From: Gaiellasilicea sp963802765
GTDB lineage: Bacteria; Actinomycetota; Thermoleophilia; Gaiellales; Gaiellaceae
DNA: 64,000 bases
Assembly: GCA_963802765.1 (NCBI GenBank)
Contig: CAWDJZ010000015.1
Coordinates: 41,634 to 105,633, forward strand
Direction of reading: 5' to 3'
This document shows, piece by piece, positions 8,296 through 16,733 of the stretch (position 1 is its first letter; each line of letters opens with the position of its first letter). The notes under the pieces are model-generated. The model did not search any database. It was not told the origin of the DNA and worked only from the letters and a program-made list of their open reading frames with translations. A program made the position numbers and the translations under genes.

Positions 8296-8865
8296 ATGAT
8301 CCGCAAGGGAGATGTGATCGAGAACACCGTCACCGGCGAGCGCCTCCTCTTCCTGGAGACCTCCGCGGAGACGAACGGCGAGTACGTTCTCGTCGAGTGC
8401 ACCGTCCAGCCGAACGGCTTCGTCGCCGCGGCGCACGTGCACCCGCACCAGACGGAGCGCTTCGAGATCGAGTCCGGCACGATCGCGTTCAAGCTGAACG
8501 GCGAGGAGATCGTCGCCGGGCCCGGCGAGACGGTGCTCGTGCCGGCGGGGAGCTCGCACAAGTTCTGGAACGCCGGCGAGACCGAGGCGGTCTTCGTCAC
8601 CGAGGTGCGCCCGGCACTGGGCTTCGAGCGGCTGCTCGAGACGATGTTCGGGCTGGCCACCGACGGCAAGACGAACAAGAAGGGCATGCCGAACCCGCTG
8701 CGGCTGGCCGTGATCGCGAACGCGCACTTCGAGGACGTGCGCCTGCCCTTCCCGCCCGCATGGATGCAGAAGGCGGGCCTCATGATGGGCGCGCCGCTCG
8801 GCCGCCTGCTCGGCTTCAAGCCGGAGTACGACGGCACGCCGGACGCGCCGGCACTGGCGATCTAG
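8296..8865 (+). CDS. Cupin-domain protein
   Basis: The 189-residue protein starts at ATG 8296 after a purine-rich ribosome site (AAAGGGAAACTG). The cupin core is clear: VECTVQPNGFVAAAHVHPHQ (first motif with His-X-His), a conserved Glu in TERFEIESGTIAFKLNG, and the second motif in GPGETVLVPAGSSHKFWNAG. The C-terminal 80 residues are less conserved and end GRLLGFKPEYDG. Cupins of this type bind a metal at the His/Glu cluster and can be enzymes or small-molecule binding proteins. No partner gene suggests a substrate. A strong terminator follows. Confidence 0.85.
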   Translation: MIRKGDVIENTVTGERLLFLETSAETNGEYVLVECTVQPNGFVAAAHVHPHQTERFEIESGTIAFKLNGEEIVAGPGETVLVPAGSSHKFWNAGETEAVFVTEVRPALGFERLLETMFGLATDGKTNKKGMPNPLRLAVIANAHFEDVRLPFPPAWMQKAGLMMGAPLGRLLGFKPEYDGTPDAPALAI

Positions 8866-8884
8866 ATCGCCGGTCAGGCGTCGA

Positions 8885-8918
8885 CGCGACGGGCGGGGTC
8901 TCCCCGCCCGTCGCGTTT
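8885..8918 (+). terminator. Strong rho-independent terminator after the cupin gene
   Basis: A perfect 14-bp stem (CGCGACGGGCGGGG / CCCCGCCCGTCGCG) with loop TCT is followed by TTT. It lies 20 bases past the cupin stop and 16 bases before the end of the convergent gene. Confidence 0.85.
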
Positions 8919-8933
8919 AAGGTGAACGGCTGG

Positions 8934-9764
8934 TCAGCCGAGCTTCCAGCGGGCAGGAGTCCCGAAGGGCTCACGCCAGAGGTCGTGGGAGACCGGGCCG
9001 TGGGGACCTGAGCCGAAGGCGAGTGTCGCCTGCGGGAAGTGCATGTACTGGGTCTCGCCGAAGCTGCCCGTGAAGCGCATCCACGCCGGGCTCGCGCGGG
9101 TGACGGGCAGTACGCGGGGCGACAGCGCCCGCCCGCGCGCGACGTGGTCGAGGATCGGAACCTTGTAGGCCTTGAACACGAGAACGGCCTCGTTCGGCCA
9201 GCAGCCCTCGTCCTGTCGGTAGCCACCGGGCCGGAAGTAGAGCGCGTGCGAGCCGAGCGCCGAGTAGACGACCGGCCGCGCGCCCTGCTTCTCCACCTTG
9301 GCCCAGGCTTGTCGCGCACCGCCGCAGTGGCGGCTCGTCCCGACCTCGACCGGCCGCCCACGCGCGTCGAGGAGTACGGTCACCGCTTCCCAATCGCCCT
9401 CGTGCGCCTTCCAGTAGTCGGGGCTCTGCGGCACGAGCGGGCTCCAGATGTCGAACGCGTGGAAGAGCCAGTACTGGAGCGCGATCCTCCCTCCTCTGCG
9501 GAACGCCGTCCCGTACACGACCGGCGGCGCGGGCTCGTCGGCGTCGTCATAGCACTGCAGCGCCGCCAGCCCGTCGCGGGACGAGCACGCCCTCAGGTCG
9601 TAGCGGCCGCCGGCGAGATCGGCGTCCGCGAGGAATCCCTCGACCGACGTCGGCGCCGAGCGCTCTTGCGGGTGCAGGACGACCACAGGCCGGTGCCTGT
9701 CGAGCAACTGCGCCGGTGTGAGCGCGAGGACGCTACCGAGGAGCAGCGAAAGCAGCGACGGCAT
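8934..9764 (-). CDS. Vps62/DUF946-like secreted protein
   Basis: The 276-residue protein starts at ATG 9764 with a signal peptide (MPSLLSLLLGSVLALTPAQ). Motifs LQYWLFHAFDIWS, HEGDWEAVTVLLD, YSALGSHALYFRPGG and a C-terminal GETQYMHFPQATL match the general pattern of Vps62-related beta-rich proteins of unknown function, where HEGDWE and the SHALY segment are the usual signatures. Several Cys residues could form disulfides outside the cell. Its start overlaps the end of the HxlR regulator by 32 bases, so it is probably translated from the same message as that regulator. Function is unknown. Confidence 0.7.
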   Translation of the reverse strand: MPSLLSLLLGSVLALTPAQLLDRHRPVVVLHPQERSAPTSVEGFLADADLAGGRYDLRACSSRDGLAALQCYDDADEPAPPVVYGTAFRRGGRIALQYWLFHAFDIWSPLVPQSPDYWKAHEGDWEAVTVLLDARGRPVEVGTSRHCGGARQAWAKVEKQGARPVVYSALGSHALYFRPGGYRQDEGCWPNEAVLVFKAYKVPILDHVARGRALSPRVLPVTRASPAWMRFTGSFGETQYMHFPQATLAFGSGPHGPVSHDLWREPFGTPARWKLG

Positions 9765-10047
9765 CCACCACGAGCTTGAGCCGCTGCCCCTCGTCCGTCA
9801 AGCGATACTCGACGCGCGGCGGCCGGGCGTCGATCACCGTCCGCTCGAGCATGCCCGCCTCTTCGAGCTCGACGAGTCGCTGGACAAGCGTCCGCGGCGG
9901 GATCGCACCAACGGCCTGCTTGAGCTCGTTGAAGCGCACGGCGCCTTCGTAGGAGGCCCACAGGATCGAGACCACCCAACGCCGCTCGAGGAGGCCCGCC
10001 GCCTGGCGGACCTCCTCGGGAACCGGTCTACAGCTCCTACACCGCAT
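9733..10047 (-). CDS. HxlR-family transcriptional regulator
   Basis: The 104-residue protein has a winged helix: LLERRWVVSILWASYEGAVR, FNELKQAVGAIPPRTLVQRL, LEEAGMLERTVIDARPPRVE and YRLTDEGQRL. Two Cys lie near the N-terminus (MRCRSCRP), as in redox- or aldehyde-sensing HxlR/HypR members, but the second is a small distance from the usual single conserved Cys, so sensing is speculative. The start ATG at 10047 lies inside the last codons of lon (11-base overlap), so expression is probably coupled to lon. Confidence 0.88.
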   Translation of the reverse strand: MRCRSCRPVPEEVRQAAGLLERRWVVSILWASYEGAVRFNELKQAVGAIPPRTLVQRLVELEEAGMLERTVIDARPPRVEYRLTDEGQRLKLVVDAVAAFAAPR

Positions 10048-12317
10048 GAAGCGGCCGCGAGGAAGGCTCGAGCGCCAGCTCCAGCACCTCGTCGAGCGAC
10101 ATGACGGGATGGAAGGTGAGCTCGTCGCGGACGTGCTCGGGCACGTCGTCCAGGTCCTGGCGGTTCCGCTCGGGCAGGATCACGTCGGTGAGCCCGGCGG
10201 CGTGCGCCGCGAGCACCTTCTGCTTCAGCCCGCCGATCGGGAGGACGCGACCCTGCAGCGTCACCTCGCCGGTCATGCCGATCGTGTGCCTGACCGGGCG
10301 GCCGGAGAGGAGCGACGCGAGCGCGGTCGCCATCGTGATCCCTGCGCTCGGCCCGTCCTTCGGGATCGCGCCGGCGGGCACGTGCACGTGGAAGGCCCGC
10401 TCGAACGCGTCCTCGTCGACGCCGAGCTCGCCGGCGCGAGAGCGCAGCGAGGACAGGGCGATCTGGGCCGACTCCTTCATCACGTCGCCGAGCTGACCGG
10501 TGAGGACGAGCTTGTCGCCCTTCGCCGCTGTTGCCTCGACGAAGAGGACGTCGCCGCCCGTGCCGGTGACGGCGAGGCCTGTGGCAACACCCGGCACGGC
10601 CGTCCGCTCCGCCGCCTCGCGGTAGAACCGCTGCCGTCCGAGCGCGTCGCGCACCTCGTCGAGCCCCAGCTCGACCGGCGCCTCGACCTTGGCCGCGGCG
10701 ATCCGGGTGGCCGTCTTGCGCAGCAGCTTCCCGAGCTCGCGCTCGAGCTGCCGCACGCCGGCCTCGCGGGTGTAATCGGAGATGACCGTCTCGAGCACGA
10801 CGTCCGAGATCGAGACCTCGTCCTCGCGGAGGCCGTTGCGCTCGCGCTGGCGCGGCCAGAGGTAGCCGCGGGCGATCGCGACCTTCTCGTCGGTCGTGTA
10901 GCCGTCGAAGCGGATCACCTCCATGCGGTCGAGCAGGGGCGCCGGAATCGAATCGGCCACGTTCGCGGTGGCGATGAACACCACCTCGGAGAGGTCGAGC
11001 TCGACGTCGAGGTAGTGGTCGCGGAACGAGTGGTTCTGAGCCGGATCGAGCACCTCGAGCAGCGCCGACGAGGGATCGCCGCGCCAGTCGGCGCCGACCT
11101 TGTCGACCTCGTCGAGCAGGATCACCGGGTTCATCGTCCCGGCGTCGCGCAGGGCTCGAACGAGGCGGCCGGGCAGGGCACCGATGTAGGTGCGCCGGTG
11201 GCCGCGAATCTCGGCCTCGTCGCGGATCCCGCCGAGCGACATGCGCACGAACTCGCGTCCGAGCGCCCGCGCGATCGACTCGCCGATCGAGGTCTTGCCT
11301 GTGCCGGGCGGGACCGACGAGGGTCATGATCGCACCGGAGCGCTTGTCGGGCTCGATCCCGCGCTCCTCCCGCAGCTTGCGCACGGCGATGTACTCGACG
11401 ATCCGGTCCTTGACGTCCTCGAGGCCGGCGTGATCCGCGTCGAGCACCTCACGCGTGTGCAGGGGATCGAGCCGCTCCTCGGAGCGCTTCCCCCACGGCA
11501 CGGCGAGGATCCAGTCGAGGTAGTTGCGGATCATCGAAGCCTCGGGCGAGGCGTCGCCCTGGCGCTCGAGCCGGGCGAGCTCCCGGTCGGCCTGCTCGCG
11601 CACGGCCTCGGGCAGCTCGGCCTCCTCCAGCTTGCGGCGGTACTCCTCGACGACAGAGGCGTCGTCCTCGCCGAGCTCCTTGCGGATCGAGTCCATCTGG
11701 CGGCGGAGGATGTACTCGCGCTGCTGCTTGGCGGCGCCCTCCTCCACGTCGTCGCGGATGCGGCGGCGCACCTGCATCTCGGCGAGCCGCTCGCGCTGCA
11801 GCTCGATCGCGAGCGCCAGGCGCTCCTTCACGTCCAGCGTCTCGAGCAGCTTGACCTTCTGCTCGAAGGTGAAGTCGGGGGCGTAGCCGACGGTGTCGGC
11901 GAGGGCCCCGGGCTCGGTGATCGAGCGCAAGAACGCCGAGATTCGGCCGTCGTCGCCGCGCAGCTCGAGGATCTCCTCGACGATCGCGCGGTACTCGCGC
12001 TCGAGCTCGCGCGTCCGCGCGTCGGCCTCGTCCGAATCGGGCCGTTCTTCGACCTCGACGCGCAGCCGGCCCTTCGCGTCGGTCTGAGCCACGCCTGCGA
12101 CGCCGCGGTGGAGCCCGCTCAGCGCTACGGCGCGGCCGCCGCCCGGAAGCCGCACGCGGTCGGTCACCTCGGCGACGACGCCGACGCTCGCATAGTCGTT
12201 TTCGTGGCGGGGGACGAGAAGCACGCGCTCCTCCGACCCGACGTCCACGGTCAGGGTCACGTTCATGTTCGGGAAGACGACGATGTCCTCCAGCGGTACG
12301 AGCAGCATCGTGCTCAA
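10037..12317 (-). CDS. lon: ATP-dependent Lon protease, one frameshift in Walker A
   Basis: The N-terminal LAN domain starts LVPLEDIVVFPNMNVTLTVD, followed by a coiled-coil (QREYILRRQMDSIRKELGED). The AAA+ module has Walker A (around 11315, GP..GTGKT) interrupted by one extra base in a C-run, Walker B PVILLDEVDKVGADW, then the proteolytic domain with the catalytic Ser in PKDGPSAGITMATALAS and the catalytic Lys in IGGLKQKVLAAHAAG. It is about 760 residues, normal for LonA. TTG at 12317 lies seven bases after AAGGAG and is my preferred start; ATG 12308 is an alternative. The frameshift is most likely a sequencing error because both halves are perfectly conserved. Lon degrades misfolded and regulatory proteins in the cytoplasm. 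Confidence 0.93.
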
Positions 12318-12393
12318 CTCATCACTCCTTCTGACTGGTCTCATACCAGCATCAACTACAAAAAAGATACCTGTATTCCCCTGCCTGGAGGAG

Positions 12394-12421
12394 TTGCCCT
12401 CGGACTAAACCTGCGTATGAT
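12394..12421 (+). promoter_or_regulatory. Promoter of the XRE-cupin gene, leaderless
   Basis: TTGCCC (12394-12399), a 16-base spacer and TATGAT (12416-12421) resemble a standard sigma-70 promoter. Six bases separate TATGAT from the ATG at 12428, so the transcript should start at the start codon. Confidence 0.65.
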
Positions 12422-12427
12422 CGGCTC

Positions 12428-13006
12428 ATGCCCAGAGCGACCCCGCTGGCGACACGCAACGACACCCCACGAGTAGGGGCCCGCGTCCGCTCGTTGCGAC
12501 GCGAACGCGGGCTGACGATCGAGCAGCTTGCGGCGGCGACGGGCCTGACGAAGGGGTTCATCAGCCAACTCGAGCGGGACCGCACCGCCCCGTCTCTCTC
12601 CTCGATTTCGCGGATCTGTGACGCGCTCGGCGTCCGGTTGAGCCACATCTTCGAGGCCGAGCCCGCGCCGTCACTCGTTCGCAGAAGCGAGCGCGTGAAC
12701 GCGGACGTCTCCTTCCCGACCGTCAACCACCTCCTCTCTTCGCGCGACGAGGAGCGCTTCCAGGCGATCGAGTCCGTCGTCGCCCCGGGCGCGGGGGCCG
12801 GCGAAGAGCTCTCCTCGCTCCCGGGCGAGATGGAGTTCGTCTACATCCTCGCCGGGACGCTCGAGCTGCAGGTCGGCGACGAGACGCACGTGCTCGAGGA
12901 GGGTGACGCGCTGACGTATCCGCTCGCGAAGCCGCACACGTGGCGAAACGCCTCCCAGACCAAGGAGCTCCGCGTGCTCTGGGTCTCGGTCCCGAATCCG
13001 TACTAG
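12428..13006 (+). CDS. XRE-family regulator with C-terminal cupin domain
   Basis: The 192-residue protein has an N-terminal helix-turn-helix (VGARVRSLRRERGLTIEQLA, ATGLTKGFISQLERDRTAPS) and a C-terminal cupin (IESVVAPGAGAGEELSS, GEMEFVYILAGTLELQVGDE, EEGDALTYPLAKPHTWRNAS). This HipB/PuuR-like arrangement is typical of regulators that bind a small metabolite in the cupin and repress nearby or distant genes. It is divergent from lon with a gap of about 110 bases and could regulate itself. The promoter suggests leaderless translation. Confidence 0.92.
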   Translation: MPRATPLATRNDTPRVGARVRSLRRERGLTIEQLAAATGLTKGFISQLERDRTAPSLSSISRICDALGVRLSHIFEAEPAPSLVRRSERVNADVSFPTVNHLLSSRDEERFQAIESVVAPGAGAGEELSSLPGEMEFVYILAGTLELQVGDETHVLEEGDALTYPLAKPHTWRNASQTKELRVLWVSVPNPY

Positions 13007-13007
13007 C

Positions 13008-13490
13008 CATGAGTTTTCGCTCGAGGCTGCCCGTGATCTCGTGCGTGCACGTGAGGACGCGCGCCTGGATCGCATGCGCGACCGGCACCGCTTGTCGAAG
13101 TTCTGCTTGCGACACGGGCGACGGCTGCCGTGGGGCATCCTGGGGTGTCGCGCGCCGCAAGTGGCTGTCCGAGCAGCGCTTCGACTTCACCGCCCAGCAG
13201 CACACCTTCGACACCTACGTGCACACGTCGATCTGGTCGACGGCCGGATCGAGGAGCTGGAACGCGCGATCCGGGAGGCGGCGGAGCAAGGACCGTGGCG
13301 GGAGCTTGTGGCGCGGCTGCGCTGCCTGCGCGGCCTCGACACGCTGAGCGCGCTCGGGATCGCGGTCGAGATCGGAGACTTCAGCCGCTTCCGATAGGTG
13401 GAGGAGTTCATGGTCTTCGTCGGGCTGGTGCTCTAGGAGCACTCCTCCGGCGAGCAGCGTCGGCAGGGCTCGATCACCAGGGTCGGGGCA
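13008..13490 (+). mobile_element. Degenerate 3' part of an IS110-family transposase
   Basis: Three short frames on the plus strand join into one transposase-like segment: FSLEAARDLVRAREDARLDR, MRDRHRLSKFCLRHGRR, then KWLSEQRFDFTAQQHTFDTY, then DGRIEELERAIREAAEQGPW, RCLRGLDTLSALGIAVEIGD, and after a stop SEHSSGEQRRQGSITRVG-like residues. The order matches the middle to the Transposase_20 region of IS110/IS116 enzymes. The N-terminal DEDD RuvC-like domain and the extreme C-terminus are missing, and at least three frame breaks and stops occur. No IS ends or target duplication could be seen, as expected for IS110 remnants. Its right end abuts or overlaps the 3' end of the beta-lactamase-like gene. 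Confidence 0.75.
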
Positions 13491-14582
13491 CCTGCCGGCA
13501 AAGCGCTCGAACGCGACCTGCGCGACCCGGCCGGCGAGCTCGTCCCCAGCCGGCGTGCGCCACGTGAGGACGCTGGCGACGAACACGCCTCCCTCGAAGG
13601 CGACGACGCCGTTGTCGTGCCGTACGGTCTCGAGCCAGCCCGACTTGTGGATGACGACCGCATGGGCACCGACGTAGCGGTCGAGCTTGCCGCGATCGCT
13701 CGCCTGGGCGAGCAGGAAGAGCAGGTAGCGCGCCTCGGAGCCGGTGACGCCGAGCCGGAGCAGTGGCCCCTTCCCGGCGGCCGCCAGGTAGACCGAGCGG
13801 GCGAGACGCGCAAGGTCCGAAGCGGTCGTGTACTTGCCCACGCCGAACGACGGCTGGCTCTCGATGCGGATCGGGATCGGGACGGCCGCCGCCGACGGGC
13901 TCCGTTTCACCTTGTAGGCGCCGTACATGAGCGAGTCGGTGAGGCCGAGCGCGCGCATCGTCTCGTCCACCCGGAATCCGCCTGCCGAGGTCGATCCGGC
14001 GAGCCAGACGAGGATCGCGTTCGCGGCGGCGTTGTCGGACCGGATCAGCATCTCGCGCAACTGACTGTCTACCGGTGTCCCGGCGGCCGGCTTGCCGTCG
14101 ATCGCCCGCATCGCCGCGACCGCGATGGCCAGCTTCAACGTCGACGCCGCCGGAAACCGGGCGCGCGCGTTCCAGGCCGCGCCACGACCCGTGCGGAGAT
14201 CCTCGACGTACACGCCGGCCGTTCCCCCGGCGCGGCGGACGAGCGAGCGGATCGGGCCGGCGAGCGCCGAATCGAGACTCGGCCGGCGTTCGCGCGGGTC
14301 CGCGCCGGCCGGCAGCCCGTACACCTGCTCGACGGTCGCCGACGAACGCCGGTTCCCGCCGTCGACCGCGGTCACCCGGACCCGGGTGAGCCCGCCCCTG
14401 AGGCGGAGGTGAACCGAGAACGACCTGCCGCGGAGCGGCTCGTCGGCGGCGACCTGATCGCCGACGTGGACGATGAGGCGCCTCGTGCCGGCCGGCGCCG
14501 TGCCGGAGACGAGCCCGAACGAGGTCTCGCGCGGTGCGGGCGAGACGATCGCGGGCGGCGGCAGCGGCGGGGTCTCGATCAC
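13215..14582 (-). CDS. Serine beta-lactamase-like hydrolase, 3' end altered by the IS remnant
   Basis: The class A beta-lactamase-like domain (Beta-lactamase2 type) shows Ser147-X-X-Lys150 in FPAASTLKLAIAVA, Ser182-Asp-Asn in LIRSDNAAANA, and Lys313-Ser-Gly in VIHKSGWLETVRHDNGVVA. An N-terminal Ig-like stretch (residues 15-90) precedes it, with no clear signal peptide. The natural C-terminus should be near VAQVAFERFAG at about 13500. The open frame continues another 95 residues antisense to the IS110 remnant up to 13215, so the native stop seems lost. It could be a penicillin-interacting hydrolase rather than a resistance enzyme. The start is GTG 14582, 28 bases after the ThuA stop. Confidence 0.75.
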   Translation of the reverse strand: MIETPPLPPPAIVSPAPRETSFGLVSGTAPAGTRRLIVHVGDQVAADEPLRGRSFSVHLRLRGGLTRVRVTAVDGGNRRSSATVEQVYGLPAGADPRERRPSLDSALAGPIRSLVRRAGGTAGVYVEDLRTGRGAAWNARARFPAASTLKLAIAVAAMRAIDGKPAAGTPVDSQLREMLIRSDNAAANAILVWLAGSTSAGGFRVDETMRALGLTDSLMYGAYKVKRSPSAAAVPIPIRIESQPSFGVGKYTTASDLARLARSVYLAAAGKGPLLRLGVTGSEARYLLFLLAQASDRGKLDRYVGAHAVVIHKSGWLETVRHDNGVVAFEGGVFVASVLTWRTPAGDELAGRVAQVAFERFAGRCPDPGDRALPTLLAGGVLLEHQPDEDHELLHLSEAAEVSDLDRDPERAQRVEAAQAAQPRHKLPPRSLLRRLPDRAFQLLDPAVDQIDVCT

Positions 14583-14610
14583 GCTCCCATCATGCGCTCT
14601 CCGTGGCCGG

Positions 14611-15625
14611 CTACGAGATCCGGACCGACCTCCGGACGACTGCCCTGCGGCCGTTCGCCCGGTTCTCCACGGTCAGGACGAGCGTCCACCGTCCGGCCGG
14701 GAGCGCTGGAGTCGTCGCGCGGGCGCGGCCGCCGCCGAGCCGCATCGGGACGGCGAGCGTTCGGCCGGGCCGCCGCACGCTCAGCCGCGCAGTGCAGGGC
14801 CGGCAGTCCGCGACGTGGAGCGACCACCGCGACCCGTCTCGACCGAACCGTCGTCGCGACCGAAAGGATGCTCGGCGGCGCCAGCCCGGCCGCATACCGG
14901 ATGCCGCCGACCAGGTGCGCCCGGAAGAGCGGCTCGGAGTACGACTCCTCGGTGTGCCCGCCGCCCGTGTACCACGCGCGACCGCCGTCGAGCTCGTGCG
15001 CCCAGGCGATCGGGTGATCGCCGCCCATCGCGCCGTCGCCGGGGGAGTAGGTCGTCTCGTCGAGCGTCGCGAGGACGCGAACCGCCGGACGAGGATTGGT
15101 CGCGAAGTTGTACCACTCGTCGGTCCGACCCCAGCGCCGGGGCAGCCCGAGCGTCGAGAGGTGGCGAGGATCGGTGACGACGACTGTCGCCGGCTGGATC
15201 GCCGGGTGGCTCTTGAAGAACGCGCCGACGAGGCGGCCGTACCAGGGCCAGTCGTGCTCCGTGTCTGCCGCCGAGTGCACGCCGACGAAGCCGTGACCGG
15301 CGCGGATGTAACGCTCGAAGGCAGCCTGACGTGCGTCGTCGAGCACGTCTCCCGTCGTGAGCACGAAGGCAACGACCGCATAGCGGGCCAGATTCGCGTC
15401 GGTGAACGCGCCGGGATCCTCGGTCGCGTCGACCGTGAACCCGTTCCGGGCGCCGAGCTCGCGCAGTGCCTGGAGCGCCGCGGGAATCGACTCGTGCCGG
15501 AACCCCGCCGTCTTCGTGAACGCGAGCACGCGAAAGCTGGACGACGGCTGCTGCGGTGTGGCGGCCGTCGTCTGGAAGAGCACGGCCGCGACGGCGAGCG
15601 CGAGAATCGCGGCCTTGCGCGGCAT
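14611..15625 (-). CDS. ThuA-domain secreted protein, one frameshift
   Basis: The start ATG 15625 gives a signal peptide (MPRKAAILALAVAAVLFQT). A ThuA/class I glutamine-amidotransferase-like domain follows (VLAFTKTAGFRHESIPAALQ, GHGFVGVHSAADTEHDWPWY, HPIAWAHELDGGRAWYTGGG, GHTEESYSEPLFRAHLVGGI). After one frameshift near 14850 the protein continues with an Ig-like segment ending TVENRANGRRAVVRRSVRIS at a TAG. ThuA proteins are linked to trehalose and other sugar use, and related secreted forms to glycan degradation. It is divergent from dinB with only 30 bases between the starts. Confidence 0.82.
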
Positions 15626-15655
15626 GCCGCCTATGGTGCCGTAGGTTTGGGTGCG

Positions 15656-16723
15656 ATGGCGATCCTGGCCCATCTCGACCTCGACGCGTTCTTCGCCGCG
15701 GTCGAAGAGCTGGAGGATCCGAGCCTGCGCCGGAAGCCGCTCGTCGTGGGCGGCGACCCGCGCGGGCGCGGCGTCGTCTCGACCGCCAACTACGTCGCGC
15801 GGCGCTTCGGGATCCGCTCCGCGATGAGCTGCGCCGAGGCGCTCCGTCGCTGCCCCACGGCCGTCTTCGTCCGACCCCGGCACACGCTCTACCGCGAGTA
15901 CTCGCAGGCCGTCTGGGCGGCCGTGCGGGAGGTCGTGCCGCTCGTGGAGCGGACCGGCCTGGACGAGGGCTACCTCGACTTCGCCGGGCTCGCCTCGGAC
16001 TTCGCGCGCGCCCGGGTGGTGGCGGAAGCGGTCCGGACGTCGGTGCGCGGTGCGACGAGCCTCTCGTGCTCGCTCGGAGTCGCGCCGACGAAGGTCGTCG
16101 CCAAGGTCGCCTCCGACCGGCGGAAGCCCGGCGGGATCACCGTCGTCCCCGCAGGGACCGAGGCCGCCTTCCTCGCGCCGTTCGCCGTGCGGGCGCTGCC
16201 GGGCGTCGGGCCGAGGGCGGAGGCGCGGCTCGCCGCGGCGGGTGTGACCACGGTCGGGGCCCTTGCCGCTCTGTCGGATCTCGACCTGCGGGCACTGCTG
16301 CCCGGGTCCGTGGGACGCCTGCTGCGCGACCGAGCCCGCGGGATCGATCCGCGCGGGCTCGAGACGACGAGCGAGCGGATCTCGATCTCGGTCGAAGAGA
16401 CCTTCGAGCGAGACCTGCACGACCGCGCACTCCTGCACGCCGAGCTGCGGCGAATGGCGGCGGAGGTCAGCGACTATCTGCGCCGGGACGGCCTCTCCGC
16501 GCGCACCGTGACCGCAAAGCTCCGCTACGCCGACTTCTCGATCCGCAGCCGGTCGACGAGCCTCGACGTCGGCATCGACGACCCGGCGCGAATCGGCGAG
16601 CTCGCCTGCTCCCTGCTCGACCGGGGACTGCGCGACCGCCCCGGCGCGCTGCGGCTCGTCGGCGTCGGCGTTTCCGGACTCTCGGACTACCGGCAGCTCA
16701 GCCTCGACGAGCCTTCAGGCTAG
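15656..16723 (+). CDS. dinB: DNA polymerase IV (Y family)
   Basis: The 355-residue protein carries the Y-family catalytic motifs: HLDLDAFFAAVEELEDPSLR, YSQAVWAAVREVVP, TGLDEGYLDFAGLA and LSCSLGVAPTKVVAKVASDR, followed by the helix-hairpin-helix PGVGPRAEARLAAAGVTTVG and a little-finger domain (SVEETFERDLHDRALLHAEL). The C-terminus YRQLSLDEPSG contains a QLSL-type sliding-clamp motif. It performs translesion synthesis. The ATG 15656 lies eight bases after TAGGTT, again consistent with a leaderless message. No SOS box was recognised. Confidence 0.93.
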   Translation: MAILAHLDLDAFFAAVEELEDPSLRRKPLVVGGDPRGRGVVSTANYVARRFGIRSAMSCAEALRRCPTAVFVRPRHTLYREYSQAVWAAVREVVPLVERTGLDEGYLDFAGLASDFARARVVAEAVRTSVRGATSLSCSLGVAPTKVVAKVASDRRKPGGITVVPAGTEAAFLAPFAVRALPGVGPRAEARLAAAGVTTVGALAALSDLDLRALLPGSVGRLLRDRARGIDPRGLETTSERISISVEETFERDLHDRALLHAELRRMAAEVSDYLRRDGLSARTVTAKLRYADFSIRSRSTSLDVGIDDPARIGELACSLLDRGLRDRPGALRLVGVGVSGLSDYRQLSLDEPSG

Positions 16724-16726
16724 GCT
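16721..16726 (+). promoter_or_regulatory. Putative -10 (TAGGCT) formed from the dinB stop codon
   Basis: The TAG stop of dinB (16721-16723) is the start of TAGGCT. Seven bases later is the GTG start at 16734. No ribosome site is present between them. Confidence 0.45.
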
Positions 16727-16733
16727 CCGGCGC

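Noticed and set aside
13008..13490. Possible intact insertion sequence
   Set aside because: N-terminal catalytic domain and ends are absent and several stops interrupt the frame, so only a remnant is reported.
13215..14582. Antibiotic-resistance beta-lactamase
   Set aside because: Motifs SxxK, SDN and KSG are present, but the domain has an Ig-like N-terminal part, no clear signal peptide and no Glu166-type loop that I could identify, so resistance is not claimed.
15657..16438. Upstream in-frame extension of the ThuA gene through dinB
   Set aside because: It is antisense to a well-conserved polymerase; the signal peptide at 15625 fixes the start.
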